DNA from: Halomonas qaidamensis
Lineage (GTDB): Bacteria > Pseudomonadota > Gammaproteobacteria > Pseudomonadales > Halomonadaceae
Assembly (NCBI RefSeq): GCF_025917315.1
Contig: NZ_CP080627.1
Coordinates: 1,116,001-1,180,000 of the forward strand
Reading direction: 5' to 3'
DNA: 64,000 bases
Shown: in pieces, positions 15,198 to 24,530 of the stretch
Layout: each line of letters begins with the position of its first letter
Numbering within the stretch: position 1 is the first letter of the stretch
The notes under the pieces: generated by a model
Seen by the model: only the letters and a program-made list of their open reading frames with translations
What the model was told of the DNA's origin: nothing
The model's database searches: none
Made by a program: the position numbers and the translations under genes

Positions 15198-15995
15198 GTG
15201 ACAATACTCCCTGCTCGTGCTACTTCACGTTTTTCTACCCGCAAGCGCCTTACCCCATTGTTGGGGGCTGCTTTCTGCATCGTATTAACCACACCAGCCT
15301 TGGCAGACAGTTGGGAAGGTAGCATAGGTGCAGGCGTCACCTACTCGCCTGATTACTTAGGCAGCGACGACTACGATACACAAGCGTGGCCGGTTGTTAA
15401 CTTGACCTATGGCGACCAGCTCTCGATCAACGTCCGCAACGGTATTGAGTGGCACGCTATCCGCAACGGTAATTGGACCGCTTCTCCATTTATTGGTTAT
15501 ACCTTTGGGCGAGATAATGAAGGTGATATCAGCCAATTTGAAAAAGTAGATGGTGGGGCAACGTTAGGTCTGCGGGTTAGCTATCAGCAAGGCTTCTGGC
15601 GTTACAGCGTCGCAGGTAGCACGTCGGTGAGCGGCGATGTAGAAGGCGCTAAATTTTCGGCTAACGCTGCCTTGCGCATGCCGATTAGCGAACGCACGCT
15701 CTTCACGCTAACGCCCAGTGTTACCTATTCAAATGAAAAGTGGACCGAATCGCTGTTTGGTGTTTCAGTGCAGGACAGTGCGCAAAGTGGTGTGGCTGCC
15801 TACACACCCGATGGTGGTTATTGGCGAATGGGGGTGAATGCCAGCCTTAGTTACTCCTTAACGCCTGAATGGACAGCCACCGGTTTCGTGGGCACAACGC
15901 ACCTAACGGGCAGTGCTGCGGATAGCCCAATTGTTGATGAGCTGGGCAGCGACTGGCAAACGCTCACAGGCGTTTCGCTAAGCTATCGTTTTTGA
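15198..15995 (+). CDS. MipA/OmpV family outer-membrane protein
   Basis: A 265-residue beta-barrel protein of the MipA/OmpV family. The signal peptide is LTPLLGAAFCIVLTTPALA, cut before DSWEG. The mature part opens with GSIGAGVTYSPDYLGSDDY, a family hallmark, has alternating amphipathic strands, and ends in the terminal SLSYRF with a C-terminal Phe required for barrel insertion. The GTG at 15198 lies eight bases after AAAAGG; the ATG at 15189 overlaps that site and is less likely. Family members are involved in scaffold or osmotic functions of the envelope; the specific role is unknown. Confidence 0.9.
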   Translation: MTILPARATSRFSTRKRLTPLLGAAFCIVLTTPALADSWEGSIGAGVTYSPDYLGSDDYDTQAWPVVNLTYGDQLSINVRNGIEWHAIRNGNWTASPFIGYTFGRDNEGDISQFEKVDGGATLGLRVSYQQGFWRYSVAGSTSVSGDVEGAKFSANAALRMPISERTLFTLTPSVTYSNEKWTESLFGVSVQDSAQSGVAAYTPDGGYWRMGVNASLSYSLTPEWTATGFVGTTHLTGSAADSPIVDELGSDWQTLTGVSLSYRF

Positions 15996-15997
15996 TT

Positions 15998-16025
15998 AAA
16001 AAAACGGCGGGCAATATGCCCGCCG
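15998..16025 (-). terminator. Terminator between convergent genes
   Basis: CGGCGGGC and GCCCGCCG pair around AATAT. An A-run on the plus strand gives a T-run on the minus strand, so it best serves the DJ-1/PfpI gene, but it sits between both convergent genes. Confidence 0.85.
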
Positions 16026-16074
16026 CGTTGATTGTTTACGTTAAATGATGTCTTACGTTGAACAAACGCTCTGC

Positions 16075-16761
16075 TTAGCGTGCCAGCCATGTCATCAGTG
16101 CTTCAGCGGTCGCCGCAGAGGAAGGCGGGTTTTGGCCGGTAATTAACTGGCCGTCTTCACGCACGTACGGTGTGAAGTCATCAGCTTTGCTGTAAATGCC
16201 GCCACACTGCTGCAGCGCATCTTCTACCAAATGCGGCACGATATCGGTTAGCCCAACTGCATCCTCTTCACCATTGGTAAAGCCTGTCACTTGACGCCCT
16301 TTTACCAGTGGTTCACCACTGCTGTTTTTTGCGTTAATCAATACGATCGGCGCATGGCACACTGACGCTACTGGCTTACCTTGGGCAATAAAGTTTTCAA
16401 TCAGTTGGATAGAGTCTTTATCGTCGACTAAGTCCCATAGTGGGCCATGACCACCGGGATAGAACACCGCATCAAAATCATCAGCACTCATGTCGCTAAG
16501 GCGATGCGTTGCGGCTAGCGCTGCGTTCGCTTCATCGTCTTGCTTAAAGCGCCGCGTTTCGTCGGTTTGGCTATCGTCTACGTCACTTTTTGGGTCAAGC
16601 GGCGGCTGGCCACCGTTTGGCGAGGCAAGCGTGACCTCAGCACCCGCATCTTTAAAAACATAATACGGCGCGGCTAGCTCTTCTAACCAAAAACCGGTTT
16701 TTTCGCCGGTATCTCCTAGCTGATCGTGTGATGTCAGCACAACCAAAATACGCTTGCTCAT
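16075..16761 (-). CDS. DJ-1/PfpI family (class I glutamine amidotransferase-like) protein
   Basis: A 228-residue protein of the DJ-1/PfpI superfamily, in the group related to Hsp31/glyoxalase III. The nucleophilic elbow is ASVCHAPIVL with its cysteine. The upstream acidic residue lies in GEKTGFWLEELAAPYY, and FYPGGHGPLWDL supplies the oxyanion region. Members often degrade methylglyoxal or repair glycated proteins; some are chaperones. Start ATG 16761 has AGGAGTAAGA upstream. Stress-response function is inferred from family. Confidence 0.92.
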   Translation of the reverse strand: MSKRILVVLTSHDQLGDTGEKTGFWLEELAAPYYVFKDAGAEVTLASPNGGQPPLDPKSDVDDSQTDETRRFKQDDEANAALAATHRLSDMSADDFDAVFYPGGHGPLWDLVDDKDSIQLIENFIAQGKPVASVCHAPIVLINAKNSSGEPLVKGRQVTGFTNGEEDAVGLTDIVPHLVEDALQQCGGIYSKADDFTPYVREDGQLITGQNPPSSAATAEALMTWLAR

Positions 16762-16885
16762 CTTCTTACTCCTAATCGTGAAGAGTGCGATAGCTTCTTG
16801 CGTTACTTACTTTACCTTGGGGCGTGCTTTTCGGGTTACAAGGCGCGCTTGTATGTCTATCTGTCTGCATTGATATCCTTTCGCG

Positions 16886-17623
16886 TTATAGCAAACTCTT
16901 CAGCGGCATCCATAGCCCCATGGCGACCATCACAAGGTTTTCTGTCAGCGACACAAAGCCCAGTGGCACATTGCTATTACCACCTGCACAGGCACACTTG
17001 AGTTCTCGCTTATCGATATAAACCGCTTTAATCACCGATACGGCCCCTACCGTACCGATGAACAGCGCCAGCGGTGCTGCTAGCCAAATTAACGCACCTG
17101 CCAGCATCAAGATCCCTGCCAGGGTTTCCGCATAGGGGTAAACATACCCATACGGTACATAGCGTTTGGCCAGCAAGTCGTAGTTGAGAAACATGGTGCT
17201 GAAGCTTTCCACGTCTTGAAGCTTCTGTAATCCAAGCAACACCATGGCCGTGGCCACTGCATATTCAGGCAACCGTGTGGCGAATAACGTGCCATGAGCT
17301 AGCCAACTAACTGCTAAGCCTATTAATAACGCGGTGATAAAAATGGCAATAACCGGCCGATAAGACGTTTCTTTAGCGCTAGGCACGCTTAAGCCTAAAT
17401 GTTCGCGTACCTCTTCATAGCCACCGATACGCTCATCGTCAATATAGGTTTGCGGCGTTGTATCAACCTGTTCTTTCGCTTTAAAGGCATCCGTTTCTTC
17501 GCGGGACGTTAACGGGTGATCGTGTACCTCGTAGCCCTTACGCTGCAGCAATGAAACGGTTTTCAACCCAAAGGGACACTGGTGTGCATCCGTTTTCATA
17601 CGATAAACATGTGCCGTCGCCAT
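16886..17623 (-). CDS. Glutaredoxin domain fused to MauE/DoxX-like membrane domain
   Basis: A 245-residue fusion. Residues 1-80 are a glutaredoxin fold: HVYRMKTDAHQCPFG, TTPQTYIDDERIGGYEEV. The active site is CPFG, with only the first Cys, so it is a monothiol type. Residues about 88-240 hold four to five membrane helices in a MauE/DoxX-like arrangement, including YVYPYAETLAGILMLAG, and a Cys pair, LKCACAGG, before the last helix. MauE-type proteins carry electrons or help make disulfides. The fusion suggests a membrane thiol-redox carrier. ATG 17623 has GGGAGG upstream. Minor base-pairing overlap with neighbours is absent. Confidence 0.85.
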   Translation of the reverse strand: MATAHVYRMKTDAHQCPFGLKTVSLLQRKGYEVHDHPLTSREETDAFKAKEQVDTTPQTYIDDERIGGYEEVREHLGLSVPSAKETSYRPVIAIFITALLIGLAVSWLAHGTLFATRLPEYAVATAMVLLGLQKLQDVESFSTMFLNYDLLAKRYVPYGYVYPYAETLAGILMLAGALIWLAAPLALFIGTVGAVSVIKAVYIDKRELKCACAGGNSNVPLGFVSLTENLVMVAMGLWMPLKSLL

Positions 17624-17792
17624 ATTTCCTCCCTGTTGTGCAACCGGTGTGCAATAAAGTACAACTGAACTTTTACTGCTTATGTATCAGGGTAGACACC
17701 TTAGATAAACTTGCCGAATAGCCTTTGGCGCTTGTTCTTTGCCTTCGATAAAATAGTGCGGTGAACTTCATTTTTAGGTTAGCGAGCACGCC

Positions 17793-18578
17793 GTGAGCAT
17801 TGACGCACGAGAGTTTTACCGCCAAGGGCCAATGCATCGCCGCGAGGGTGCGAGCAGCTTTGCACTGATTCGCCGCCAGTTCGATTTTCGTTCAATTGAG
17901 ATAGGTCGTTGGGTGTCCCGCTCCGAACGCGACCGTGCCGCAGAGCTTTTTCACGATGCGCTGTGCGATTTAATGCTGATATTGCACGGCAATGAAGCGT
18001 TGATTTCGCTGCGTGGCTCGTTAGCACTACAGTACGGCAGCGGCGGCAGGCCTGGCGTTTCTGCGCATTACGATCCCAGTCAGCGCAGCTTTTCGCTCGC
18101 CAAGAATGCCGGGCCTGGTAGTATTGCTCATGAATGGTTTCACGCGTTTGATCACTATATTGCCCAGAAGTGTTTTAACAATGTGTCTGCTAGTACCTTT
18201 GCCTCGGTGGCATGGCTAGCGAATGCAGCGCCGCTTAATCACCCACTTAATCAACGTCTACTCGCCTGTTTCCACGCTATTCTGCTACATCCCGACGGTC
18301 AGCAGCCTAGCGCGCTTTTCAATGATTCAGCAGCCATTGATAAAGCGCATGGCCAGCTTTATTACAGCAAGCCAGAAGAGCTATGCGCTCGGGCGTTTGA
18401 AGCCTTCGTGCAAGACGCCAGCATAAAAAACCATTTTCTAGTCAAAGGCACCAAAGCCTCACCGGAGGCAGCACGCGGTCTGTATCCGCAAGGCGAACAG
18501 CGCGAACGCATTAATGCGTGTTTCAGTGACTATTTTGCCAGTTTAGGGAAAGCGCTCAGCAAAGAGGACCCATTATAA
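17793..18578 (+). CDS. Zincin-like protein, CLCA_X family
   Basis: A 261-residue protein with the metallopeptidase-like motif HEWFHAFDHY (residues about 112-121), the HExxH zincin pattern. RGSLALQYGSGGRPGVSAHYDPSQR precedes it and YYSKPEELCARAFEAFVQD follows, all typical of the group named CLCA_X, which is related to large polyvalent protein-associated domain 1. A GTG start is used; ATG 17832 with AAGGG upstream is a possible alternative. No signal peptide is seen. Proteolytic activity is plausible but not proven for the family. Confidence 0.75.
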   Translation: MSIDAREFYRQGPMHRREGASSFALIRRQFDFRSIEIGRWVSRSERDRAAELFHDALCDLMLILHGNEALISLRGSLALQYGSGGRPGVSAHYDPSQRSFSLAKNAGPGSIAHEWFHAFDHYIAQKCFNNVSASTFASVAWLANAAPLNHPLNQRLLACFHAILLHPDGQQPSALFNDSAAIDKAHGQLYYSKPEELCARAFEAFVQDASIKNHFLVKGTKASPEAARGLYPQGEQRERINACFSDYFASLGKALSKEDPL

Positions 18579-18650
18579 AATGTTGGATGTGCGAAATACG
18601 CCAATGACGACTACGCTTTAACGACACTCAATTCTCAAAGGAAGAGAAAA

Positions 18651-18737
18651 ATGCCATCGACTACTACTATTGTTGTTATCGTTGTTGTGATTGTTGCCGT
18701 TGCAGGAGTGGGGTTCAGCGGAGCATTGCCTTTTTAA
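18651..18737 (+). CDS. 28-residue single-span membrane peptide (copy 2)
   Basis: Encodes MPSTTTIVVIVVVIVAVAG and then VGFSGALPF: one hydrophobic span with a short polar head and a GFSG tail. It matches copy 1 (5266-5352, minus) at about 22 of 28 residues, and its leader CTCAAAGGAAGAGAAAA matches too. Conservation of both leader and peptide in two separate places supports a real gene. It sits alone between the zincin-like gene and a strong terminator. Function unknown; it may be a small membrane regulator or stress peptide. Confidence 0.75.
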   Translation: MPSTTTIVVIVVVIVAVAGVGFSGALPF

Positions 18738-18911
18738 TAAAAAAAACCTTTTTTTTATCTCAGGTTAATGTTTTTGACACATATAAGCGTCATGGTAGGC
18801 AGTAACACAAGGAAAGGTGTAAGGAGCAGGAGTAAGCAAGGAAGGCTTTTAATACCAGGGATGCACAAACAAGGAGGTTTGTGGAGAAGGATTACGGAGG
18901 AAATACTGCTA

Positions 18912-18940
18912 CCCCGGCCATTATTGGCCGGGGTTTTTTT
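18912..18940 (+). terminator. Strong terminator
   Basis: CCCCGGCC and GGCCGGGG pair around ATTATT and are followed by seven T. It lies between the small-peptide gene and the convergent M42 peptidase gene. Confidence 0.93.
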
Positions 18941-18958
18941 ATATTACTTTTCTTGAAC

Positions 18959-20260
18959 CTACTTCTTCTTGGTCTTTTTTGACTTCGCGTGTTTTTTGTC
19001 TTCGCTGCTTTCAGGCTTGTCGCTTTCAGGCTTGTCACTGCCTTGGTGGCTAAGCGGGTTAGCTTGGTCAAGCCGTGGGTGGTTGTCCAGGAATTCGCGC
19101 TCCAGATCAGGTAGGGCATCCAGCGCTTTGAGCGTGTGGGTCAAAGCATGGATCGCAGCGAGCACATCCTGGGTGTTGCCGGTTTCGGAAATGGTATGCA
19201 TGTTGCGAATCGGAAAGCCAATCGAGGTCGCTGCGCTATCAATAGAGGCCAGCACGCCCGCCATGCCGTCAGTGCCGGTATCAACGCCGACGATATCTCG
19301 CTGTAGGGGAATATCCTGCTCTTTGGCGGCACTGGCAATAATGCGATTGAGCTGTTCGCTGGCAATAGAGCCGACCGCCATGGTGAAGCCTTTGCCCATT
19401 TCCAACGGCTGCATACGCTTGTCGCCAATGCCTGGGGCGGCCACGTAGTCGTGGTTAACGTCTACGCCAATCAGTGCGTCTGGCTTGAGTTCGCCTGCCA
19501 ATACGCGGCTGCCGAAACGGCCAATCTCTTCGTAGCTAGCAATGGCAAATAGTACGCGTACTTTTTTGGTGCCGCCCATTTCTGCGATTAACTTCGCCAC
19601 TTCTGCGGTGACAAAACAGCCTAAGCCATTATCCAGGTAAGCGCCGTAGAACGTGTTGGGGCTAAAGCCAGGGCGAATAGGGCGGTCGAAAATAATCGAA
19701 TCGCCAGGGCGAACGCCAAGGTTTAATACCTGCTGCTTTTTATTTTCGCCATGAATCTGCAAGTCTAAGTAGATCTGCTCTTTTTTGATGCCTTTACTGC
19801 CATCGCGCTGGGCGGGGTCAGAAAAGTGAATAGCGCCCAGGGCTTCTACCGTGCCGCCCTGGATGCAGCGGTAGCTGCCGGGGGCGTTGGGGTCTTCGCT
19901 AAACAGCTTCACTTCATGGCCGATAAGTACAGTAGGCAAGAAGGAGTCGGTGTTGATCCAGATCTTACCGTCGTCGCCAATCGAGCGAACTTGCATGCGG
20001 ATTTTATCTGCATGGCCGATGATCATGACTTTGAACATGTCATCGCGGCCAGGATGTGTGTCCAGCACCACGCCAGCATTGCCTTTAAATTGATGAAGAT
20101 GCCAGTCACTTGGCGCGAAGCTTTCAAAGTAAGGCTTTAGAACGCCGTAAGTCATTGCGCCTTCCAGGCCTACTGGGCTAGGGGCGGCAAGAATGTCACG
20201 CATAATATTGAACTGCGCGTCGGGCATTGGCTGCGTCCAGGGTTTGGCGCTGTTACTCAT
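18959..20260 (-). CDS. M42 family metallopeptidase with Lys/Glu-rich tail
   Basis: A 433-residue aminopeptidase-like enzyme of family M42. Candidate dinuclear zinc ligands and catalytic acids are seen in IIGHADKIRMQV, GAYLDNGLGCF, ASYEEIGRFGSR, IGVDVNHDY and IRNMHTISETGN. The fold runs to about residue 395. The last 40 residues are charged and repetitive (SDKPE repeated, then a Lys-rich end), unusual for the family and probably flexible. ATG 20260 is chosen; GTG 20269 lies too close to the GGAGA site. Cytosolic peptide degradation is expected. The charged tail may reflect salt adaptation. Confidence 0.92.
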   Translation of the reverse strand: MSNSAKPWTQPMPDAQFNIMRDILAAPSPVGLEGAMTYGVLKPYFESFAPSDWHLHQFKGNAGVVLDTHPGRDDMFKVMIIGHADKIRMQVRSIGDDGKIWINTDSFLPTVLIGHEVKLFSEDPNAPGSYRCIQGGTVEALGAIHFSDPAQRDGSKGIKKEQIYLDLQIHGENKKQQVLNLGVRPGDSIIFDRPIRPGFSPNTFYGAYLDNGLGCFVTAEVAKLIAEMGGTKKVRVLFAIASYEEIGRFGSRVLAGELKPDALIGVDVNHDYVAAPGIGDKRMQPLEMGKGFTMAVGSIASEQLNRIIASAAKEQDIPLQRDIVGVDTGTDGMAGVLASIDSAATSIGFPIRNMHTISETGNTQDVLAAIHALTHTLKALDALPDLEREFLDNHPRLDQANPLSHQGSDKPESDKPESSEDKKHAKSKKTKKK

Positions 20261-20449
20261 GTTAAGCACTCTCCGTTGGGTGGTGTTTACCGCTTACTAG
20301 TCTGCCAGATTCTTGAAGCAGATGCGCTGCTTGGGCATGCCACGTTTGGGCGATGGTGCCATGGACGTTTCGGCGTATGATTGATTCATTAAAAATGAAT
20401 ATAACAACGACGACGATAAAAACGAAAGTACCTTGACGGGGGAGTGTTC

Positions 20450-21673
20450 ATGAGTACCGCTAGCCTTAAATCGCAGCGCTTTAAAGTGCTGTTGGCGGGC
20501 ATTTTTAGCCAAATTTTATGTATTGGTATTGCGCGCTTTGCCTATACCCCACTACTGCCGGTAATGCAGCAGCAGAGCTGGATTAACGACGCCGACGGTG
20601 GTTGGCTGGCTGCGCTTAATTATGCGGGCTACATGTTAGGCGCGGTGCTGGCAGCATCAATTCGCTCGGTGTATCTCAAAGACACGCTGTTTCGAATTGG
20701 CCTGGTGCTTGCGGTGTTAACCACTGCCGGTATGGCGCTGACCGATCACTTCTGGCTATGGGCGGGGCTTCGCTTTCTTGCGGGGCTATCGAGTAGCGGT
20801 TCTATGCTGCTGGCTTCGGGATTGATTTTGCACTGGCTGATTCAGCACCGACAGCGGGGTGAATTAGGCATTCATTTTGCTGGGGTGGGTATTGGTATTG
20901 TGGTGGCGGCGCTGGCGGTTGAGCTAATGCTCGCACTGTCGCTTAACTGGCAGGCCCAGTGGTGGGGGTTTAGTGGTTTAGCCGCAGTGCTGTTAGTGCC
21001 TGCTTGGCGATGGCTGCCACGGCCTGTTAAGCCGGTACTTGGTAGCGCGGCTCATCATGATGCACCGGCCAAGCCACCCAGTCGTACCTTTATGCGGCTT
21101 ATGCTACCGGCCTATTTCTGTGCTGGTTATGGCTATGTGATTAGTGCGACGTTTATTGTGACGATTGTCGAGCGTGAACCGCTACTGGCTGGCGCAGGAA
21201 ACTGGACATTTGCCCTGGTAGGGTTGGCCGCGGCTCCTGCGGTGATGCTATGGGACCTAGTGGCGCGACGTATTGGTTATTTAGGCGCACTCATTGTGGC
21301 CATGCTGGTTCAGGTGGTGGGCATTGTATTGCCTGCGATGACATCAAGCTTAATAGGTGTGCTGTTAAGTGCAGTGCTTTATGGAGGTACCTTCTTGGGC
21401 TGTGTCAGTTTGGTGCTCACCATGGCGGGTAGGCTATACCCATCAAGCCCTGCCCGATTAATGGGGCAGATGACACTGGCTTATGGTGCCGCCCAAATTG
21501 TTGCCCCTGCGCTGACCGGCATGTTGGCGGAGTCTTTTGGCAATTACTACTTGGGCTTATGGCTGGCGGGCGGCTTTGTCACGTTAGGGGCGCTGCTTTT
21601 AGTTTGGCTACGTCAGGTAGACCAAACCGCCCAGCGGCTAGATGCCCAGGCCAAAGCGCTATCGGTGGCGTAA
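20450..21673 (+). CDS. MFS transporter, YbfB/YjiJ family
   Basis: A 407-residue, twelve-helix transporter. The first helix region has IARFAYTPLLPVM, the YbfB/YjiJ signature, followed by AALNYAGYMLGA. Later helices include GMLAESFGNYYLGLWLAGG. ATG 20450 follows GGGGGAG at six bases. Substrate unknown; family members are putative exporters. The gene is 85 bp upstream of the sodium-dependent transporter on the same strand. Confidence 0.9.
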   Translation: MSTASLKSQRFKVLLAGIFSQILCIGIARFAYTPLLPVMQQQSWINDADGGWLAALNYAGYMLGAVLAASIRSVYLKDTLFRIGLVLAVLTTAGMALTDHFWLWAGLRFLAGLSSSGSMLLASGLILHWLIQHRQRGELGIHFAGVGIGIVVAALAVELMLALSLNWQAQWWGFSGLAAVLLVPAWRWLPRPVKPVLGSAAHHDAPAKPPSRTFMRLMLPAYFCAGYGYVISATFIVTIVEREPLLAGAGNWTFALVGLAAAPAVMLWDLVARRIGYLGALIVAMLVQVVGIVLPAMTSSLIGVLLSAVLYGGTFLGCVSLVLTMAGRLYPSSPARLMGQMTLAYGAAQIVAPALTGMLAESFGNYYLGLWLAGGFVTLGALLLVWLRQVDQTAQRLDAQAKALSVA

Positions 21674-21758
21674 TAGTTGGTTGATGCCTGCAAGAGTTTT
21701 GGGCTTTGTCGACAAAATCCTCTAGGATAGGCGCTTTTTTCTGACAAGGTGGAAGGTC

Positions 21759-23222
21759 ATGGCGTCTTCTGGGCAACCTCGCATTCAGTGGCTGGGCCGC
21801 TGGGGCTTTATGCTGGCAGCCACCGGTTCGGCGGTGGGGCTGGGCAATATTTGGAAATTTCCCTATATCACCGGGGAGTATGGCGGCGGAGCTTTTGTGC
21901 TGGTGTATCTGGCGTGCATTCTAGCCGTCGGCGTACCGGTGATGATGACCGAGATTGCCTTTGGTCGCCGTGGGCGCGGCAGCCCTATCGATGCGATACG
22001 GCGTGTCGTCAATGAGTCTGGTCGCTCTTCTGTTTGGTCGCTGATTGGTTGGATGGCGATGCTTTGCGGCTTTATGATTCTGTCGTTTTATGTCGTGGTC
22101 GCAGGTTGGTCGTTCTCCTATTTATGGAAAATGCTCACCGGCGGACTGGCTGGCAGCAGCGTTGACGATATGGCCGCCGTATTTAGCGCGAATAACGCCA
22201 ACCCGTTCATCCTGGGTGGTTGGAGTACCCTGGTGGCAGTATTGACCATGGTAATTGTGGGCAAAGGCGTTCAGGAAGGTATCGAGAAAAATGTCAGTTG
22301 GATGATGCCCGGGCTAGTGCTCATGCTCGTTCTACTGATTATCTTCGGGGTGTTTTCTGGTGGGTTTGGCGAGGCCGTGAGCTTCTTGTTCTCGTTTAAC
22401 GCAGGAAGTCTCTCGAGTGAAGGGATGCTCGCGGCGTTGGGCCATGCCTTTTTCACACTGTCGTTGGCATCCGGTGCGATTCTTACCTACGGTAGCTACT
22501 TGCCCAAAGGTGCTTCGATTGGGCGTACCACGGTAAGCGTGGCCATTGCTGACACCGTGGTTGCACTCATGGCGGGGTTGGCAATCTTCCCGGTCATTTT
22601 TGCTAACGGTATGAATCCTGGTGAAGGGCCTGGGCTTATTTTTATGAGCTTGCCGCTGGCTTTCCAGGCGATGCCAATGGGCACGCTATTTGGCATTCTG
22701 TTTTTCTTAATGCTCTCAATGGCAGCGCTGACCTCGTCTATTTCGATGGTGGAAGCTACGGTGTCGTGGTTATGCGATAACAAAGGCATGACCCGTAAGT
22801 CGGCCTCTTGGGCGACGGGCATCGTGCTATGGCTGATCAGCACGCTGGCTATGCTGTCGTTTAACCTGGGCGCTGATTGGACACTCGCGGGTAAACACTT
22901 CTTTGACTGGCTGGATTATTTGACCTCGCGCTGGATGATGCCGCTGGGAGGTTTGGGCATGGTGCTGCTGGCGGGGTTTGTGCTGAAAAGTGAAACCTTC
23001 CGCGACGAGCTGGGCCTTGCGCCGTTGCCTTATGCACTGTGGCTAGCCATGGTGCGTTACGTGAGTCCGCTGGGTATCTTGGTCATTTTTGTCGATGCGT
23101 TGGGCCTTTACCCAGTGTCTTTTGCTGTTCACTGGCCGATACTGCTGGCGATCTTAGTGATATTTGCGCTGATCGGAGAGGCATTAAGCCCGCGGCTGCG
23201 CCAAGCGCTGCGCTCGCGCTAG
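21759..23222 (+). CDS. Sodium-dependent transporter, NSS/SNF family
   Basis: A 487-residue inner-membrane symporter of the neurotransmitter:sodium family (LeuT fold). The first helix carries LAATGSAVGLGNIWKFPYI, the sodium and substrate site of the family. The second conserved region is TEIAFGRRGRGSPIDAIRR. About eleven or twelve helices follow. Such bacterial proteins usually import amino acids, but the exact substrate cannot be read here. The ATG follows AAGGTGGAAGGTC. Its last 39 bases overlap the 3' end of the convergent umuC gene. Confidence 0.94.
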   Translation: MASSGQPRIQWLGRWGFMLAATGSAVGLGNIWKFPYITGEYGGGAFVLVYLACILAVGVPVMMTEIAFGRRGRGSPIDAIRRVVNESGRSSVWSLIGWMAMLCGFMILSFYVVVAGWSFSYLWKMLTGGLAGSSVDDMAAVFSANNANPFILGGWSTLVAVLTMVIVGKGVQEGIEKNVSWMMPGLVLMLVLLIIFGVFSGGFGEAVSFLFSFNAGSLSSEGMLAALGHAFFTLSLASGAILTYGSYLPKGASIGRTTVSVAIADTVVALMAGLAIFPVIFANGMNPGEGPGLIFMSLPLAFQAMPMGTLFGILFFLMLSMAALTSSISMVEATVSWLCDNKGMTRKSASWATGIVLWLISTLAMLSFNLGADWTLAGKHFFDWLDYLTSRWMMPLGGLGMVLLAGFVLKSETFRDELGLAPLPYALWLAMVRYVSPLGILVIFVDALGLYPVSFAVHWPILLAILVIFALIGEALSPRLRQALRSR

Positions 23223-24530
23223 CTGCTGTTGTTCACGCTTCACCCTGGCGGCCGCAATGGCGCCAGGGTGAGTGCCTGCCTCCATGAGTTCGTCCCAGCA
23301 GGTGGTGTAACGGTTGGAGCGGTGCGCACAGCGCAACTGCCACGGTGCTTCCGCCTCTGTCATTCCAAAACGAATGGTGCCTTGCCCCATACGCTGATTA
23401 ATGGCGTCGACGGTGTTCATCAAGTGCGGGTGCGCCTTGGGTGAGGGCTGCAACAGTGAAAGTTGATACTGCTGCACATCCACTAAGTCCAATAACATGA
23501 CGCCGGCTTTCATAAACTGAAAACCTGGCCGGTACATCTGTTCAAGCCCTTCGCGTACAGCTTCTAAAATGACGCGGGTATCGTCGCTTGGCGATGCCAG
23601 GGGAATCATCGCGCTAGGCGAGAGTTGAGGCTGGTCTTTACGATGGCGGTTGGTGTTCAGAAACAGCAGCACGGCGCGGGTAAGGCTTTTCTGCTGGCGC
23701 AGTTTTTCGGCACTACGCTGGGCATGGCGGCGCAGTGCTGCGTGTAATTCCGCTTTTACGCCGGTTGCTTGACCAAAAGAGCGCGACGTCATAATACGCT
23801 GACGCGGCTGCTCGACTGCGTTCATTTCCAAGCAGGAGATACCACGTAGCTCTAGTGCTGTACGCGCAAGCACCACTGAAAATCGTTTGCGAAGTTGCTT
23901 TGGATCGCACTCCCGCAGTTGCCACGCCGTGCGAATACCACTCACCGCAAGCCGTTCTGCTAGGCGTCTACCGATGCCCCATACGTCATTCACCGGCAGC
24001 TGTTTAAGCAGCGCAGCCGTGGTTGGGCTATTGGCGGTGAGCAGGCAGATGCCCTGGTAGTGAGGCTGCTTTTTGGCAACGTGATTAGCGAGCTTGGCTA
24101 GCGTATGGGTAGGTGCTAGCCCTACACAGACAGGCAGCCCTAAATAGCGGCGAATGCGGCGGCGTAAGACTTCCCCGAGCGTTTGGCATTGAGCGTCGCT
24201 GAAACCATCCAGGTAGATAAACATTTCATCAATGGAATAAGGCGCGATGTCGGGGCAGGCATCCCGCAGTAGCTGGGCGAGTCGTGCGGACATGTCGCCA
24301 TACAGCTCGTAGTTAGAGGACAGCAGGTGAATTACGCCCCGCCGACGCAAACCTTCTAGTTGGAAAGAGGGAGTGCCCATGGGGATGTTCAGCGCTTTCA
24401 TTTCGGCCGAACGGGCAATCACACAGCCATCGTTATTCGACATCACGCCAACGGGCTTGCCTTCAAGCGCAGGATTAAACACCCGCTCGCATGACACGTA
24501 GAAGTTGTTGGCATCAACAAGGCCAATCAT
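23184..24530 (-). CDS. umuC: Y-family DNA polymerase V catalytic subunit UmuC
   Basis: A 448-residue translesion polymerase. Catalytic residues are in MIGLVDANNFYVSCERVF and SIDEMFIYLDGF. The steric-gate region is NNFYVSC, and VGLAPTHTLAKLANHVAK and NDVWGIGRRLAERL form the palm-thumb junction and HhH motif. The C-terminal little-finger domain follows. The start ATG overlaps the umuD stop as ATGA, so the pair is cotranslated. Its 3' end overlaps the convergent transporter gene. Expected to be under SOS control through the site upstream of umuD. Confidence 0.96.
   Translation of the reverse strand: MIGLVDANNFYVSCERVFNPALEGKPVGVMSNNDGCVIARSAEMKALNIPMGTPSFQLEGLRRRGVIHLLSSNYELYGDMSARLAQLLRDACPDIAPYSIDEMFIYLDGFSDAQCQTLGEVLRRRIRRYLGLPVCVGLAPTHTLAKLANHVAKKQPHYQGICLLTANSPTTAALLKQLPVNDVWGIGRRLAERLAVSGIRTAWQLRECDPKQLRKRFSVVLARTALELRGISCLEMNAVEQPRQRIMTSRSFGQATGVKAELHAALRRHAQRSAEKLRQQKSLTRAVLLFLNTNRHRKDQPQLSPSAMIPLASPSDDTRVILEAVREGLEQMYRPGFQFMKAGVMLLDLVDVQQYQLSLLQPSPKAHPHLMNTVDAINQRMGQGTIRFGMTEAEAPWQLRCAHRSNRYTTCWDELMEAGTHPGAIAAARVKREQQQLARAQRLAQPRA

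Noticed and set aside
18768..18956. A 62-codon plus-strand frame before the M42 peptidase
   Set aside because: It runs through the strong terminator and lacks protein-like composition.
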